The notes: a model not told the origin generated them from the letters alone. A stretch of 62,235 nt of DNA from Amycolatopsis keratiniphila subsp. keratiniphila (GCF_001620365.2 NZ_LQMT02000005.1:263906-326140); one strand, 5' to 3'; counted from the stretch's first letter, positions 36,601-43,048 are shown. Numbers and translations are program-made.

Positions 36601-37469
36601 CGGTCGGCCCAGTAGCGGGCGGCGCGTTCGGTCTCCGGGCCGGGCGTGCGCGCGGCCCGGCGGCGCGCCAGCTCGGCGAACGTGGTGCCGGGTTCGGGTA
36701 GCGCGGCGCAGGGGTCGGCCACCAGGGCACCCCATTCCGTCATGATCTGCATCCAGCCCGCGAGATCGAGCGCCAGCACGTCCACCCCGACACACACCCG
36801 GGTGCGCTGACCGGGCAGTAGCACGACATGGAGGTCGAACAGCGGCCAGCAGCCGGTGGGCCGGGTCTGGTGGGACCACTCGGCGCGCAGCTCGTCGGCG
36901 ACTCGCGCGGCGTCGGTGCCGGGCAGTGTCCTCAGGTCCGTCACCGGGATCCGGTAGGGCGGCACCTTGGCCAGCACCCGGCCGGTGGCGTCCGCGTCGA
37001 CGACCATGCGCAGCGCGGAATGGCGCTCCACCAGTGTGTTCCAGGCGGCGCCCAGTACAGCGGCCTCGTCCTCGCCGGGCTGCGTGTCGCGCTCGAACTC
37101 CCGGTAGTAGAAGGTGGCCACGCCGCCGAGCGGGAACGCCGGATCGCGTCCCACCCAGTACGCGGTCTGGATGGGCGTGAGCGGGAAGGTCTCGTCGCGC
37201 GGCTCAGGATCGTCCTGCCGTGCCCGGTCACCGAGGGCGGTGGCGACGGAGCGGGCCGTGGCCTGGTCGAGGAAGTCGGTCAGCGCGAGAGTGACCCCGG
37301 TGGTGTCCAGCAGCAGCCGCCGCAACCGCACCGCGGTGAACGACTCCAAGCCCAGCGCCATCAGCGGGATGTCCGCGTCGACCGTCGCGGGCGCGATGTC
37401 GAGTGTTTCGGCGACCGCCTCGATCACGTCGTCGAGGGGGATTGCTGCCTCTGCCGGGACCGCGCTCAC
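33675..37469 (-). CDS. NRPS: ArCP-Cy-A-PCP, Cys-type adenylation
   Basis: 1264 residues from GTG 37469. GTG 37484 is also in frame, but the only good ribosome binding site, AAGGAG, lies inside the first codons of that longer version and six bases before GTG 37469. Domains: carrier with Ser in MALGLESFTAV (about 39, aryl-carrier-like); Cy (FPLTPIQTAYWVG about 95; core DVLALDLAG about 230, where the usual final Ser is Gly); A domain (YVIFTSGSTGKPKG about 693, FDLSVHD about 740, WNTAPALLEML, FLSADWIP, YRTGDLGRW about 926, GKIDYAALP about 1038) with specificity positions like cysteine-activating domains; PCP with LGATSLTLV (about 1190). First gene of the operon. It is the only A domain in the cluster, as in yersiniabactin synthetase, where one A domain loads all Cys carriers. 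Confidence 0.92.
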   Translation of the reverse strand: MSAVPAEAAIPLDDVIEAVAETLDIAPATVDADIPLMALGLESFTAVRLRRLLLDTTGVTLALTDFLDQATARSVATALGDRARQDDPEPRDETFPLTPIQTAYWVGRDPAFPLGGVATFYYREFERDTQPGEDEAAVLGAAWNTLVERHSALRMVVDADATGRVLAKVPPYRIPVTDLRTLPGTDAARVADELRAEWSHQTRPTGCWPLFDLHVVLLPGQRTRVCVGVDVLALDLAGWMQIMTEWGALVADPCAALPEPGTTFAELARRRAARTPGPETERAARYWADRALPPGPALPTATDVATIGAHRFSRRATELDAAHWAAVKKTASSHGVSPTALLLAAYGLTLTRWGATAAFCLNTTLFDRPDDPELAHVVGDFTSTVLVQMPVWEPESGFGAYVRAVNEQFWSDMDNREVDGMQAARRSPASLGAPAHPVVFTSGLGLSPGGDDPAGWLGTEVFGVSQTPQVLLDHIVYEEGGRLRVCWDSVDGAYPEGLVDGMAEAHLRLLSTLADHPDRWSDPTLGWIPTFAPHAILDAAPFGEAGPLLDDPLRAAAREVPDAPALLGAESAFSHGELLRAAEAIGHGLTTAGVGPGDLVAVSAPKGPAQIVAMLGVSASGAGYVPVEPAWPAERVASVCAQAGIGHALVTDDVELSWPGTVTVHPVVLDATAGTAERPNRPAPDDLAYVIFTSGSTGKPKGVAIEHRAARTTIDDLVDRFPLTRDDRMLALSAFSFDLSVHDVFGVLGAGGALVLPSADHQRDPGHWLELMAQHRVTLWNTAPALLEMLVEYAEIDPGLADRALRSLRLVFLSADWIPVTLPDRLRALAPHVEIVSLGGATEASIWSICHPIGDVDPAWRSIPYGRALRGQSFDILDPAGLPVPVGVPGELHIGGDGLAQGYIGDPEQTAHRFVRHPVLDRRLYRTGDLGRWRHDGTIEFLGRVDRQVKIRGHRIELGEIESVLDRADGVRKSVAMSVPGPDDRPRLVAFLVPADNGRTPDTAELAAHLRTRVPEFMVPSRFTVLDGFPVTANGKIDYAALPNPYRRTETPAATKPSTVDEKAPVTPQNWLTEALTRAADLGLEVSLTVSSGTLTPADALASAAEWSRRTRAASSGHGIDLEERLSADGLLNLALPSSTKDAGSATVAQPEPERREAVPAAASPELEETVLGVFRSLLGSGVDATTAFFELGATSLTLVLAHRQLVAHGFDTLTVVDLFSHPSVRALAAFLAPHHSPPAAETQAPPAPRGRRAARQQAERVAR

Positions 37470-37533
37470 CCAGTTCTCCTTCACGGTCGAGGGAACGAAA
37501 CGGCGGAAGCCGTCACGCGCTGTCCTTCATACA

Positions 37534-37554
37534 CGAAAACGGCTATCGTTTTCA
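37534..37554. promoter_or_regulatory. Zur-type operator between NRPS operon and thioesterase operon
   Basis: Perfect 7-bp arms GAAAACG (37535-37541) and CGTTTTC (37547-37553) around a five-base centre, extended by C/A at the ends. The TGAAAA-TTTTCA character matches actinomycete Zur (FurB) sites. It lies in the 147-bp divergent promoter, 65 bp upstream of the NRPS start and 62 bp upstream of the thioesterase start, so one site can control both operons. Confidence 0.8.
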
Positions 37555-37558
37555 TCTG

Positions 37559-37578
37559 ACGGAGCAGTATTGCTCCGT
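37559..37578. repeat. 20-bp palindrome next to the Zur-type box
   Basis: ACGGAGCA (37559-37566), centre GTAT, TGCTCCGT (37571-37578): perfect 8-bp arms four bases from the Zur-type box. It could be a second operator or a hairpin in the 5' leader of the thioesterase transcript. Confidence 0.6.
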
Positions 37579-37616
37579 GTGGACGAACACCCTGTGTGTC
37601 GAATGAAGGGGGACGC

Positions 37617-38369
37617 ATGAATCGCGCGAAGTCGGCGGACCGGGCGTGGCGATGTCCCGCGCCGAACCCCGGTGCCCGGGTGCGGCTGCTGTGCTTCGCG
37701 CACGCGGGCGCCGCGGCGAGCGTATTCCGGCCGTGGACGGAACTGCTGCCACCGTGGATCGAACTGCACGCCGCCCAGCTCCCCGGCCGCGAGGACCGCT
37801 GGGGCGAACCGGCGCAGACGACGATGTCCGGTGTCGTCGCGGATCTCCTGCCCGGGCTGACCGCCTTGGCCGATCGGCCGACCGTCCTTTTCGGACACAG
37901 CCTCGGCGCGACCATCGCCTACGAAGCCGCCTACGCGCTGGGGTCCGCGGGGCATCTGGTCGTATCGGGCAAGGAGACGCCGTATCAACATCAGCGCGAC
38001 AGCTTCCACACCGCGCCGGACGCCGAACTGGCCGCCGAGGTCGCGCGGCTGCGAGGTGCTCGGCCGACGTCGATGGCCGCGCTCGGCGGCGACTACCTGC
38101 TGCCCATCCTGCGCGCCGACTACGCCGTCAACGAGACCTATCTGCCGGTCATGGGACGGGAACGGTTGGCGTGTCCCATCACGGCCCTGACCGGTGTCGA
38201 CGACGGCGAATTGACGTCCGCGCATGTGCACGCCTGGGCGGGGTACACCCGCGCCGAGTTCCGGGCGGTGTTCGTGCCCGGTGACCACTTCCACGTCTTC
38301 GACCATCCCGCGGCCACGATCGCCGCGATCACCACGGCCGCCGCCGCGCTCGCGGAAGGAACCGCATGA
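37617..38369 (+). CDS. Type II (editing) thioesterase
   Basis: 250 residues from ATG 37617, set by AAGGGGG at 37606-37612. Alpha/beta hydrolase of the external thioesterase family: RLLCFAHAGAAASVFRPW at the start, nucleophile Ser in FGHSLGATIAYE (about residue 102), Asp region TGVDDGEL, and His in PGDHFHVFDHP (about 223). Such enzymes hydrolyse wrongly loaded acyl groups from carrier proteins and are standard companions of siderophore synthetases (YbtT, PchC). First gene of the operon divergent from the synthetases. Confidence 0.92.
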   Translation: MNRAKSADRAWRCPAPNPGARVRLLCFAHAGAAASVFRPWTELLPPWIELHAAQLPGREDRWGEPAQTTMSGVVADLLPGLTALADRPTVLFGHSLGATIAYEAAYALGSAGHLVVSGKETPYQHQRDSFHTAPDAELAAEVARLRGARPTSMAALGGDYLLPILRADYAVNETYLPVMGRERLACPITALTGVDDGELTSAHVHAWAGYTRAEFRAVFVPGDHFHVFDHPAATIAAITTAAAALAEGTA

Positions 38370-39094
38370 CCGAGGACTTCTATCACCAGACCGCGGAGTA
38401 CGTCGCCGTGCTGCTCCGGCAGGCATGGGCCGGCCTGGGCCCGGCGCTCGTCGACGTACTGTCCGGTGTGGACACCAGTGGCGGGCCGGTCGTCGACGTC
38501 GGCGCCGGGACCGGGCTCGGCACAGCCGTCCTCGCCGCCGCGCTGCCCGGCGCCGACATCATCGCCATCGAACCGAATCCGGCCCTGCGGACGGCGCTGC
38601 TCACCCGGTGCGTCGAAGACGACGACCTCGCCCGCCGCGTCACCATCCTCGGCGCCGACGTGCTCGCCGCGCCGCTTCCGGACCGGCTCTCCGTCGTCCT
38701 CGCGATGAACGTGCTCGGCCACTTCGACCCCGGGGAACGCCGCGCCTTGTGGGGAATGCTCGCCGACCGTCTCGCCCCTGGCGGACGGGCGATCCTCAAC
38801 CTGCAGCCACCCACGACGGCTGTCACCATTCCCGCGACCCCCATGGCCCGCGTGCGCGTCGGCGACCGGGAGTACCTCGGTACCGCGGCCGCCGAACCCG
38901 CCGGCCCGGACGTCATCACCTGGACTATGACTTACCGGGTCGAGCAGCACGGAAGCTTCGTCACCGAGCTGACCGCGTCCGACCACTGGCACGTGATCAC
39001 GACGGCGGCGTTGGCGGACGAGGTCGCCGAGTACGGTCTCCGGCTCATGGCCGCCGACCCGGAGCACGAGCTGTACGAGATCACCCGAATCTGA
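38366..39094 (+). CDS. SAM-dependent methyltransferase, third of the cluster
   Basis: 242 residues from ATG 38366, overlapping the thioesterase stop (ATGA). Class I fold: motif I VVDVGAGTGLGTAVLA at about residue 41, IIAIEPNPALR, then VVLAMNVLGHFDPGERR and LAPGGRAILNLQPP. It is unlike the two methyltransferases at 20242-22730 in wording and length, and it is a complete stand-alone enzyme. It probably tailors the metallophore (O- or N-methylation) or acts on the starter unit; the target cannot be assigned. Confidence 0.85.
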   Translation: MTEDFYHQTAEYVAVLLRQAWAGLGPALVDVLSGVDTSGGPVVDVGAGTGLGTAVLAAALPGADIIAIEPNPALRTALLTRCVEDDDLARRVTILGADVLAAPLPDRLSVVLAMNVLGHFDPGERRALWGMLADRLAPGGRAILNLQPPTTAVTIPATPMARVRVGDREYLGTAAAEPAGPDVITWTMTYRVEQHGSFVTELTASDHWHVITTAALADEVAEYGLRLMAADPEHELYEITRI

Positions 39095-39161
39095 CGTCTT
39101 GCCCGGTATCGCCATGGTGGCGAGTGCATGTGGTCCGGAACGAGGTGGATTGCGGTTGTCG

Positions 39162-39340
39162 GTGGTGAAAGAGCGGTCGGCGCGGCAGAAAGCACTGGTG
39201 CGTCGCTGCTGAAGTCCGAGAACCGTTTCCGATCCGCACAAGCCCTCTACGCGCAGCTACGCACGCGTGGGGTGACGATCGGGCTGTCGACGGTTTACCG
39301 AAACCTGCAGTCCATGGTCGAAACCGGCAAGGCTTGTCGG
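39162..39340 (+). pseudogene. zur/Fur-family regulator fragment
   Basis: GTG 39162 opens VKERSARQKALVRR. A missing base near 39208 shifts the frame, after which LLKSENRFRSAQALYAQL and VTIGLSTVYRNLQSM follow. This is the N-terminal winged helix of actinomycete Zur (FurB) proteins. Resemblance ends at MVETGKA (about 39336), where unrelated sequence begins, so the metal-binding half is gone. It lies 67 bases downstream of the methyltransferase gene in the same direction, as though it was once the cluster's own Zur-type repressor. Confidence 0.8.
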
Positions 39341-39341
39341 C

Positions 39342-39674
39342 CCCGCGGACAACTCGGTGTCGACCACGCTGACCCCGACGTTGTCGGTGAAGCCGGTCAC
39401 CGATCCCGATGGCGACGCGGTCAAGTATTGCTTCCGCATCGCGACCGGCGCGGACGGCAAGTCCGGCGTCGTGGTCGAATCCGGCTGCCTGACCACTCCC
39501 ACCTGGACAGTCCCCACCGGAATCCTGCGCGACGGTGTCGCCTGCACGTGGCGGGCCCTGACCTGCAGCGGATCCACCACAACCACGCCCACGTGGATCG
39601 GTCACCTCAAGGTCGACCAGCGCATCGGTGACCACGGCCCGTCCCCTGTGGAGTACAACTGGCCAACAGACTGA
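39342..39674 (+). pseudogene. Fragment of YD/RHS-type surface protein
   Basis: One frame reads VSTTLTPTLSVKPVTDPDGD, then KYCFRIATGADGKSG, WTVPTGIL and WRALTCSG, the style of the fibronectin-like linkers in actinomycete YD/RHS repeat proteins. No start or signal peptide belongs to it, and it stops at 39674 after about 110 residues of a family that is normally over 1000 long. It abuts the zur-like fragment, so the joint near 39340 is a recombination scar. Confidence 0.6.
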
Positions 39675-39701
39675 GCTGCCCGGGCCGCAGATTGGACGAA
39701 A

Positions 39702-39872
39702 ATGTCAAAGAACAGCGCGGGCTACATCTTCCTGATAGTGCTGTGCGGAACAGGAGTCGTCTTCTGGGGCAACCAGGCTCCTTCGATCGGGGTTCCCTTG
39801 ATCGGTGCCGCGATCGGCGCCCTGCTGGGCGCGGCATTTCGCTCGCGCAAGGCGAGAGATCGAGGCCAGTGA
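39702..39872 (+). CDS. Very small membrane protein
   Basis: 56 residues from ATG 39702. Two hydrophobic segments (GYIFLIVLCGTGVVFW at about 7-22 and VPLIGAAIGALLGAAF at about 31-46), then a basic tail (RSRKARDRGQ) that should face the cytoplasm. Only a weak GGA precedes the start. Codon use is ordinary for this genome. Function unknown. Confidence 0.55.
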   Translation: MSKNSAGYIFLIVLCGTGVVFWGNQAPSIGVPLIGAAIGALLGAAFRSRKARDRGQ

Positions 39873-39985
39873 GGCGGCTGACCACTCGGTAAAGCTTGGG
39901 CCGGGAATGCAACCCCGCTCGGACGGGAACGACACTGGTCGGCCAGGCCATCAGAGTGGCGAATCTTCCTCAGCCCGGTTGTCCT

Positions 39986-40507
39986 TTACTGTCCAAGCGC
40001 GGGAGGCTGCACGCCAGCGGTTTCCTCTTGCTCGCGAATCCGCGTGCGTCGGGCGAGCCAGCGATGCCCGCTACCGTGAGCGAAGAGTTCGATCCTGACG
40101 ACCAGGTCCCTGGCAGCATCGGGCCCTTGGTAGGGCGGAGCGTCCACCAGGAACAGTGCGGCCTCCCGCTCGATGTCGTAGCGCATGCGGTTGTCCTCGA
40201 TCCAGTTCTCGTGGATCTGGAAGGTGGTGCGGACGCCGGTGGCCACCAGCACGATGGCGCCGAGCGCCGCGATCACTGTCCCGTCCAAGCGTGCGGTCGT
40301 GGTCACCGGAACCGCGGCCGCTGCGAGCACGGCGGTGATCTCGGTGAGGGCATAACGCTTGCGATTACGACGGCCCGCAGCCTGGTACCAGGCGATCCGA
40401 TTCATGACCATGGCAGGAAGTTCCTGCCCATCCTTGCGAGACGAACCTCGGAAATGGTCAAGTCCATCTGTTCTCGGCAGCCTCTGACGACGCTTCGTTC
40501 CGATCAC
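39986..40507 (-). CDS. SLATT/DUF4231-type two-helix membrane protein
   Basis: 173 residues from GTG 40507, with GAGGAG seven bases upstream. Two membrane spans (ITAVLAAAAVPVTT and GTVIAALGAIVLVATGV) are preceded by RIAWYQAAGRRNRKRY and followed by a long helical region with WIEDNRMRYDIEREAALFL. This is the pattern of DUF4231/SLATT proteins, which are proposed pore-forming effectors in nucleotide-signalling defence systems. No nucleotide-synthesising or sensor partner is next to it, so it is either an orphan effector or part of a defunct system. The function is inferred from the family. Confidence 0.7.
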   Translation of the reverse strand: MIGTKRRQRLPRTDGLDHFRGSSRKDGQELPAMVMNRIAWYQAAGRRNRKRYALTEITAVLAAAAVPVTTTARLDGTVIAALGAIVLVATGVRTTFQIHENWIEDNRMRYDIEREAALFLVDAPPYQGPDAARDLVVRIELFAHGSGHRWLARRTRIREQEETAGVQPPALGQ

Positions 40508-40902
40508 CGATCAACTCCTCGGCTCAACGACGTGGTGGTGCCACATCCTTCCGGAGCGTTGACAGCGCTGCTGCCATTCACGACCGGTTTCAGCCGACGC
40601 GCCGAGGGCTCGGTTCCGTCTCCGTGTCGCGGTCACCTGGTCCACTCTGCGCGGAACTGGATGAAGCGGGCGAGACGGACAAAGGGGCGATGAGTCGTCG
40701 GCGATGCTCCCAGCTGCCCGAGATCGCCCAGACGGGGGAAAGGATCACCGAGCCAAAGGACGCCGAGATCTCACGGCTCGGCTTGTGTGCATCCTGCGAG
40801 TGCCCCCGGCGCGGTTCCAACAAGTACCCCACGGTCCCAAAGGCCCACTGAGCTGCGAATCTCTGCCACGACCGTGATCGAGCGCCACCGGCGTAAGGCC
40901 CG
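40508..40902. other. Gap with one doubtful ORF
   Basis: A 75-residue plus-strand frame (40624-40851) is open but has no clear ribosome binding site, skewed composition and no recognisable domain. I searched for a tRNA that could be the integration target of the conjugative element and could not fold one here. Promoters for the flanking divergent genes must lie in this stretch. Confidence 0.3.
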
Positions 40903-41652
40903 GTGACCGGCATGACCAACTCGAATGGAGCGGCGACGTCAGGTCTGTGGCGTGACCCCGCTCTGGCCGTGCAGTGTGGCTGTACGGCATTGGTCGCACT
41001 CGGTGCCGCATATGCTTCCTATCGCCATGGGCGGGATTTCGCCGTGCGGTTCGGTGCTGACCACACCACCGCTGCTATCTGGCCGCTCATAGTCGACGGC
41101 CTCCTCATGATCGCCACCGTCGAGCTCTGGAAGCCGACGCGCGAACAGGCTGGAGGTCGCTGGGCGGCATGGGTGGCCTTCGCCTTCGGCATCTCGCTGT
41201 CGCTCTGCGCCAACATCGGCTCAGCACCTGAACTCAACATCCTCGGAGTCACTGTCGCGGCTTGCCCTCCGCTGGCTCTTCTCCTGGCTGTTGAACTGCT
41301 CAACCGCGCTCTGAAACGGCATCGGGCCGTTGCGACTGAGCAAATGAGTGAACCAGTAGAGGTTCAGTCCAGCAGGGGCGCCGACGCAATCCAGGATGGC
41401 TCGACAACCAGTCCGACGCCCACCGTCGAGGTAACCGCAGAAGAACGCATGTGGACGTACTACCTGGCTGCGCAGGAGGACGGGCGCACACCGACTGGTG
41501 CTGAACTAGACCGGGCCGCGGGCACCCACAACTACGGGCGTCGCATCTTGAGGAAATGGCGCGACGAAGGACTTCTTCGGAACACTGTTCCACGAAGGCC
41601 ATCCTCTGAGAAGCCGGGCGGCGAGCTTCAGACTTCGTCGAACGCCATGTGA
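40903..41652 (+). CDS. DUF2637 (SpdB-like) membrane and DNA-binding protein
   Basis: 249 residues from GTG 40903 (AAGG just upstream; ATG 40912 is possible). N-terminal half: four hydrophobic spans with AAIWPLIVDGLLMIATVELW, the core of the DUF2637 family, found in actinomycete plasmids and conjugative elements where some members are called SpdB (plasmid spread). C-terminal half: a soluble segment with RTPTGAELDRAAGTHNYGRRILRKW that looks like a helix-turn-helix. It marks the left side of the conjugation module. Confidence 0.8.
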   Translation: MTGMTNSNGAATSGLWRDPALAVQCGCTALVALGAAYASYRHGRDFAVRFGADHTTAAIWPLIVDGLLMIATVELWKPTREQAGGRWAAWVAFAFGISLSLCANIGSAPELNILGVTVAACPPLALLLAVELLNRALKRHRAVATEQMSEPVEVQSSRGADAIQDGSTTSPTPTVEVTAEERMWTYYLAAQEDGRTPTGAELDRAAGTHNYGRRILRKWRDEGLLRNTVPRRPSSEKPGGELQTSSNAM

Positions 41653-41694
41653 AGACCATGCAGGAAGGGTTTCGAGAAAGGGGGCCGAGGCCTC

Positions 41695-41727
41695 CTCGAA
41701 CGTTTGCGCAAGTCTCTCGAACGTTTG
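41695..41727 (+). repeat. Pair of 12-bp direct repeats
   Basis: CTCGAACGTTTG at 41695-41706 and again at 41716-41727, exactly 21 bases apart (two helical turns), in the 240-bp gap upstream of the sigma-like regulator gene. Likely an operator or iteron-type site; the rest of the gap is featureless. Confidence 0.55.
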
Positions 41728-41892
41728 GGGCAGAGGCCGGAATGACCGGGTGCTCCCTGCCAGCGCCGCAGACACTCGATCGGGTGAAGGCTGGCTTGTC
41801 CCGGTGCCGGAGCAAGGATCTGGGCCAGGGAAGGAGCGAGGGGTGGTTTCGAACCTCGTGGCGATCTTGTCGCCGCTCGAAGGGCCACCACG

Positions 41893-42738
41893 ATGTCCGC
41901 CACCTCCAGCCCGCTCACCGCGCTTCAACGTCAGCTCGCTCACCCGAAGTCGAGCGCGCGCTTCGACACCGCTCTGCATTCCTGGTCAGCGCAAGATCCC
42001 GCCCTGGCGGACGCTGGTACTCACGAGCGGCTTTCGGAAGTCCTCTCCAGCCGTCACTACGCGCGCCACGACGAAGTGCTGTACGCGCTATTGCAGCGGG
42101 CCGCGCTCGCCGGCGGCGAAGGGATCGTCGCCGGGGAAGTCGTGCTGAACGCCATGTTGCCCGCGGTGCCCGGCATCGTCGGACGCGTCATCCGGGCGAG
42201 CCGGGCGGCGATCGGCACTTTCGGAGCTCGCCGAGGTGTCACGGGAGCCGGGGTCTCGGCGAACGAGTCGAACGCCGATGTCCAGGCCGCGGTCATCGGG
42301 CACTTGTGGGAGCAGATTCGCTGCTACCCACTTCGCCGTCGGCACCACGTCGCGGCCAACCTGGTCTTCGACACTCAGCGGGCCGCGCTCCGCGCACTCG
42401 GTGTCGACATCACGCAAGCCGCCGCCGAGGTCGTCGCCATGGACGACGTTGCGGGACGTCAGCCACTGGCCGAGACGCCGGCCGAGAAGGACGCGTCGGA
42501 GGAGTTGCTGGAGCTGCTGTCGTGGGCAGTTGAGCAGAGCTGGCTCGACGAGCAGGAAGCGGCGATCTTGACCGCTCGGTACTTCGGAGAGCAGATGGGC
42601 CGAGACGGAGTCGCAACCGACCGGCAGCTCGGAACGCTTTTCGGCGTGAGCCAGCCGACGGCGACGCGGAGGCGGAATCGAGCGCTGGACGCGTTGGCCG
42701 AGGCCGGTCGTCAGTGGCAGCGCTCCGGCTTGGGGTGA
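41893..42738 (+). CDS. Sigma-factor-like DNA-binding protein of conjugative element
   Basis: 281 residues from ATG 41893. The C-terminal part (QSWLDEQEAAILTARYF, then RQLGTLFGVSQPTATRRRNRALDAL) looks like sigma-70 region 4: a helix-turn-helix that recognises -35 elements. The N-terminal part is helical and unassigned. Proteins like this accompany conjugation genes in actinomycete integrative elements and are probably regulators of transfer or maintenance. No ribosome binding site stands out, so the start is uncertain. Confidence 0.65.
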   Translation: MSATSSPLTALQRQLAHPKSSARFDTALHSWSAQDPALADAGTHERLSEVLSSRHYARHDEVLYALLQRAALAGGEGIVAGEVVLNAMLPAVPGIVGRVIRASRAAIGTFGARRGVTGAGVSANESNADVQAAVIGHLWEQIRCYPLRRRHHVAANLVFDTQRAALRALGVDITQAAAEVVAMDDVAGRQPLAETPAEKDASEELLELLSWAVEQSWLDEQEAAILTARYFGEQMGRDGVATDRQLGTLFGVSQPTATRRRNRALDALAEAGRQWQRSGLG

Positions 42739-42802
42739 ATCAAAGGTCGGTGGGCTGGGCGTGTCTTGAGCACCGCAACCCGCCCGACCTCAGGGAGCTT
42801 CC
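42739..42802 (+). promoter_or_regulatory. Conserved intergenic element, copy 1
   Basis: Directly after the TGA stop come ATCAAA, a 16-base spacer and GTGTCTTG, then CACC and CAGGGAG before the next start. The same order with identical spacing occurs at 47236-47296 in front of another transfer gene. Function unknown; an internal promoter or processing site is likely. Confidence 0.55.
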
Positions 42803-43048
42803 GTGACCGGACCCCGCGCCGACCTCGCCCCCGGCGAACTACTCATCGCCCACGCTCGCGTTCGAGCGAGGGACCTCGGGCGGCGACTCGAATCGACGAT
42901 GGTCGATCGGCAGTTGTACGACGAGCTCCGGCGGTTCCTTGATGATGTCGGATTTCCGGCCTGCGACGCCCTCGAAGCGCTCGCCGATTCTGACGATCGA
43001 GAGCTACGCAAACGCCTGCACCAGGTGCTGGGAATCGAGGCGCCGTGA
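42803..43048 (+). CDS. Small conserved-looking protein of transfer operon
   Basis: 81 residues from GTG 42803, with CAGGGAG upstream. Entirely helical and charged (AHARVRARDLGRRLESTM, YDELRRFLDDVGF, DDRELRKRLHQVL), no membrane span. The stop overlaps the GTG of the TcpC-like gene (GTGA), so it belongs to the same operon. No family recognised. Confidence 0.7.
   Translation: MTGPRADLAPGELLIAHARVRARDLGRRLESTMVDRQLYDELRRFLDDVGFPACDALEALADSDDRELRKRLHQVLGIEAP

Noticed and set aside
40790..40860. Possible tRNA fragment as integration site of the conjugative element
   Set aside because: GGTTCCAA-like wording is present, but no cloverleaf, acceptor stem or anticodon arm can be formed.
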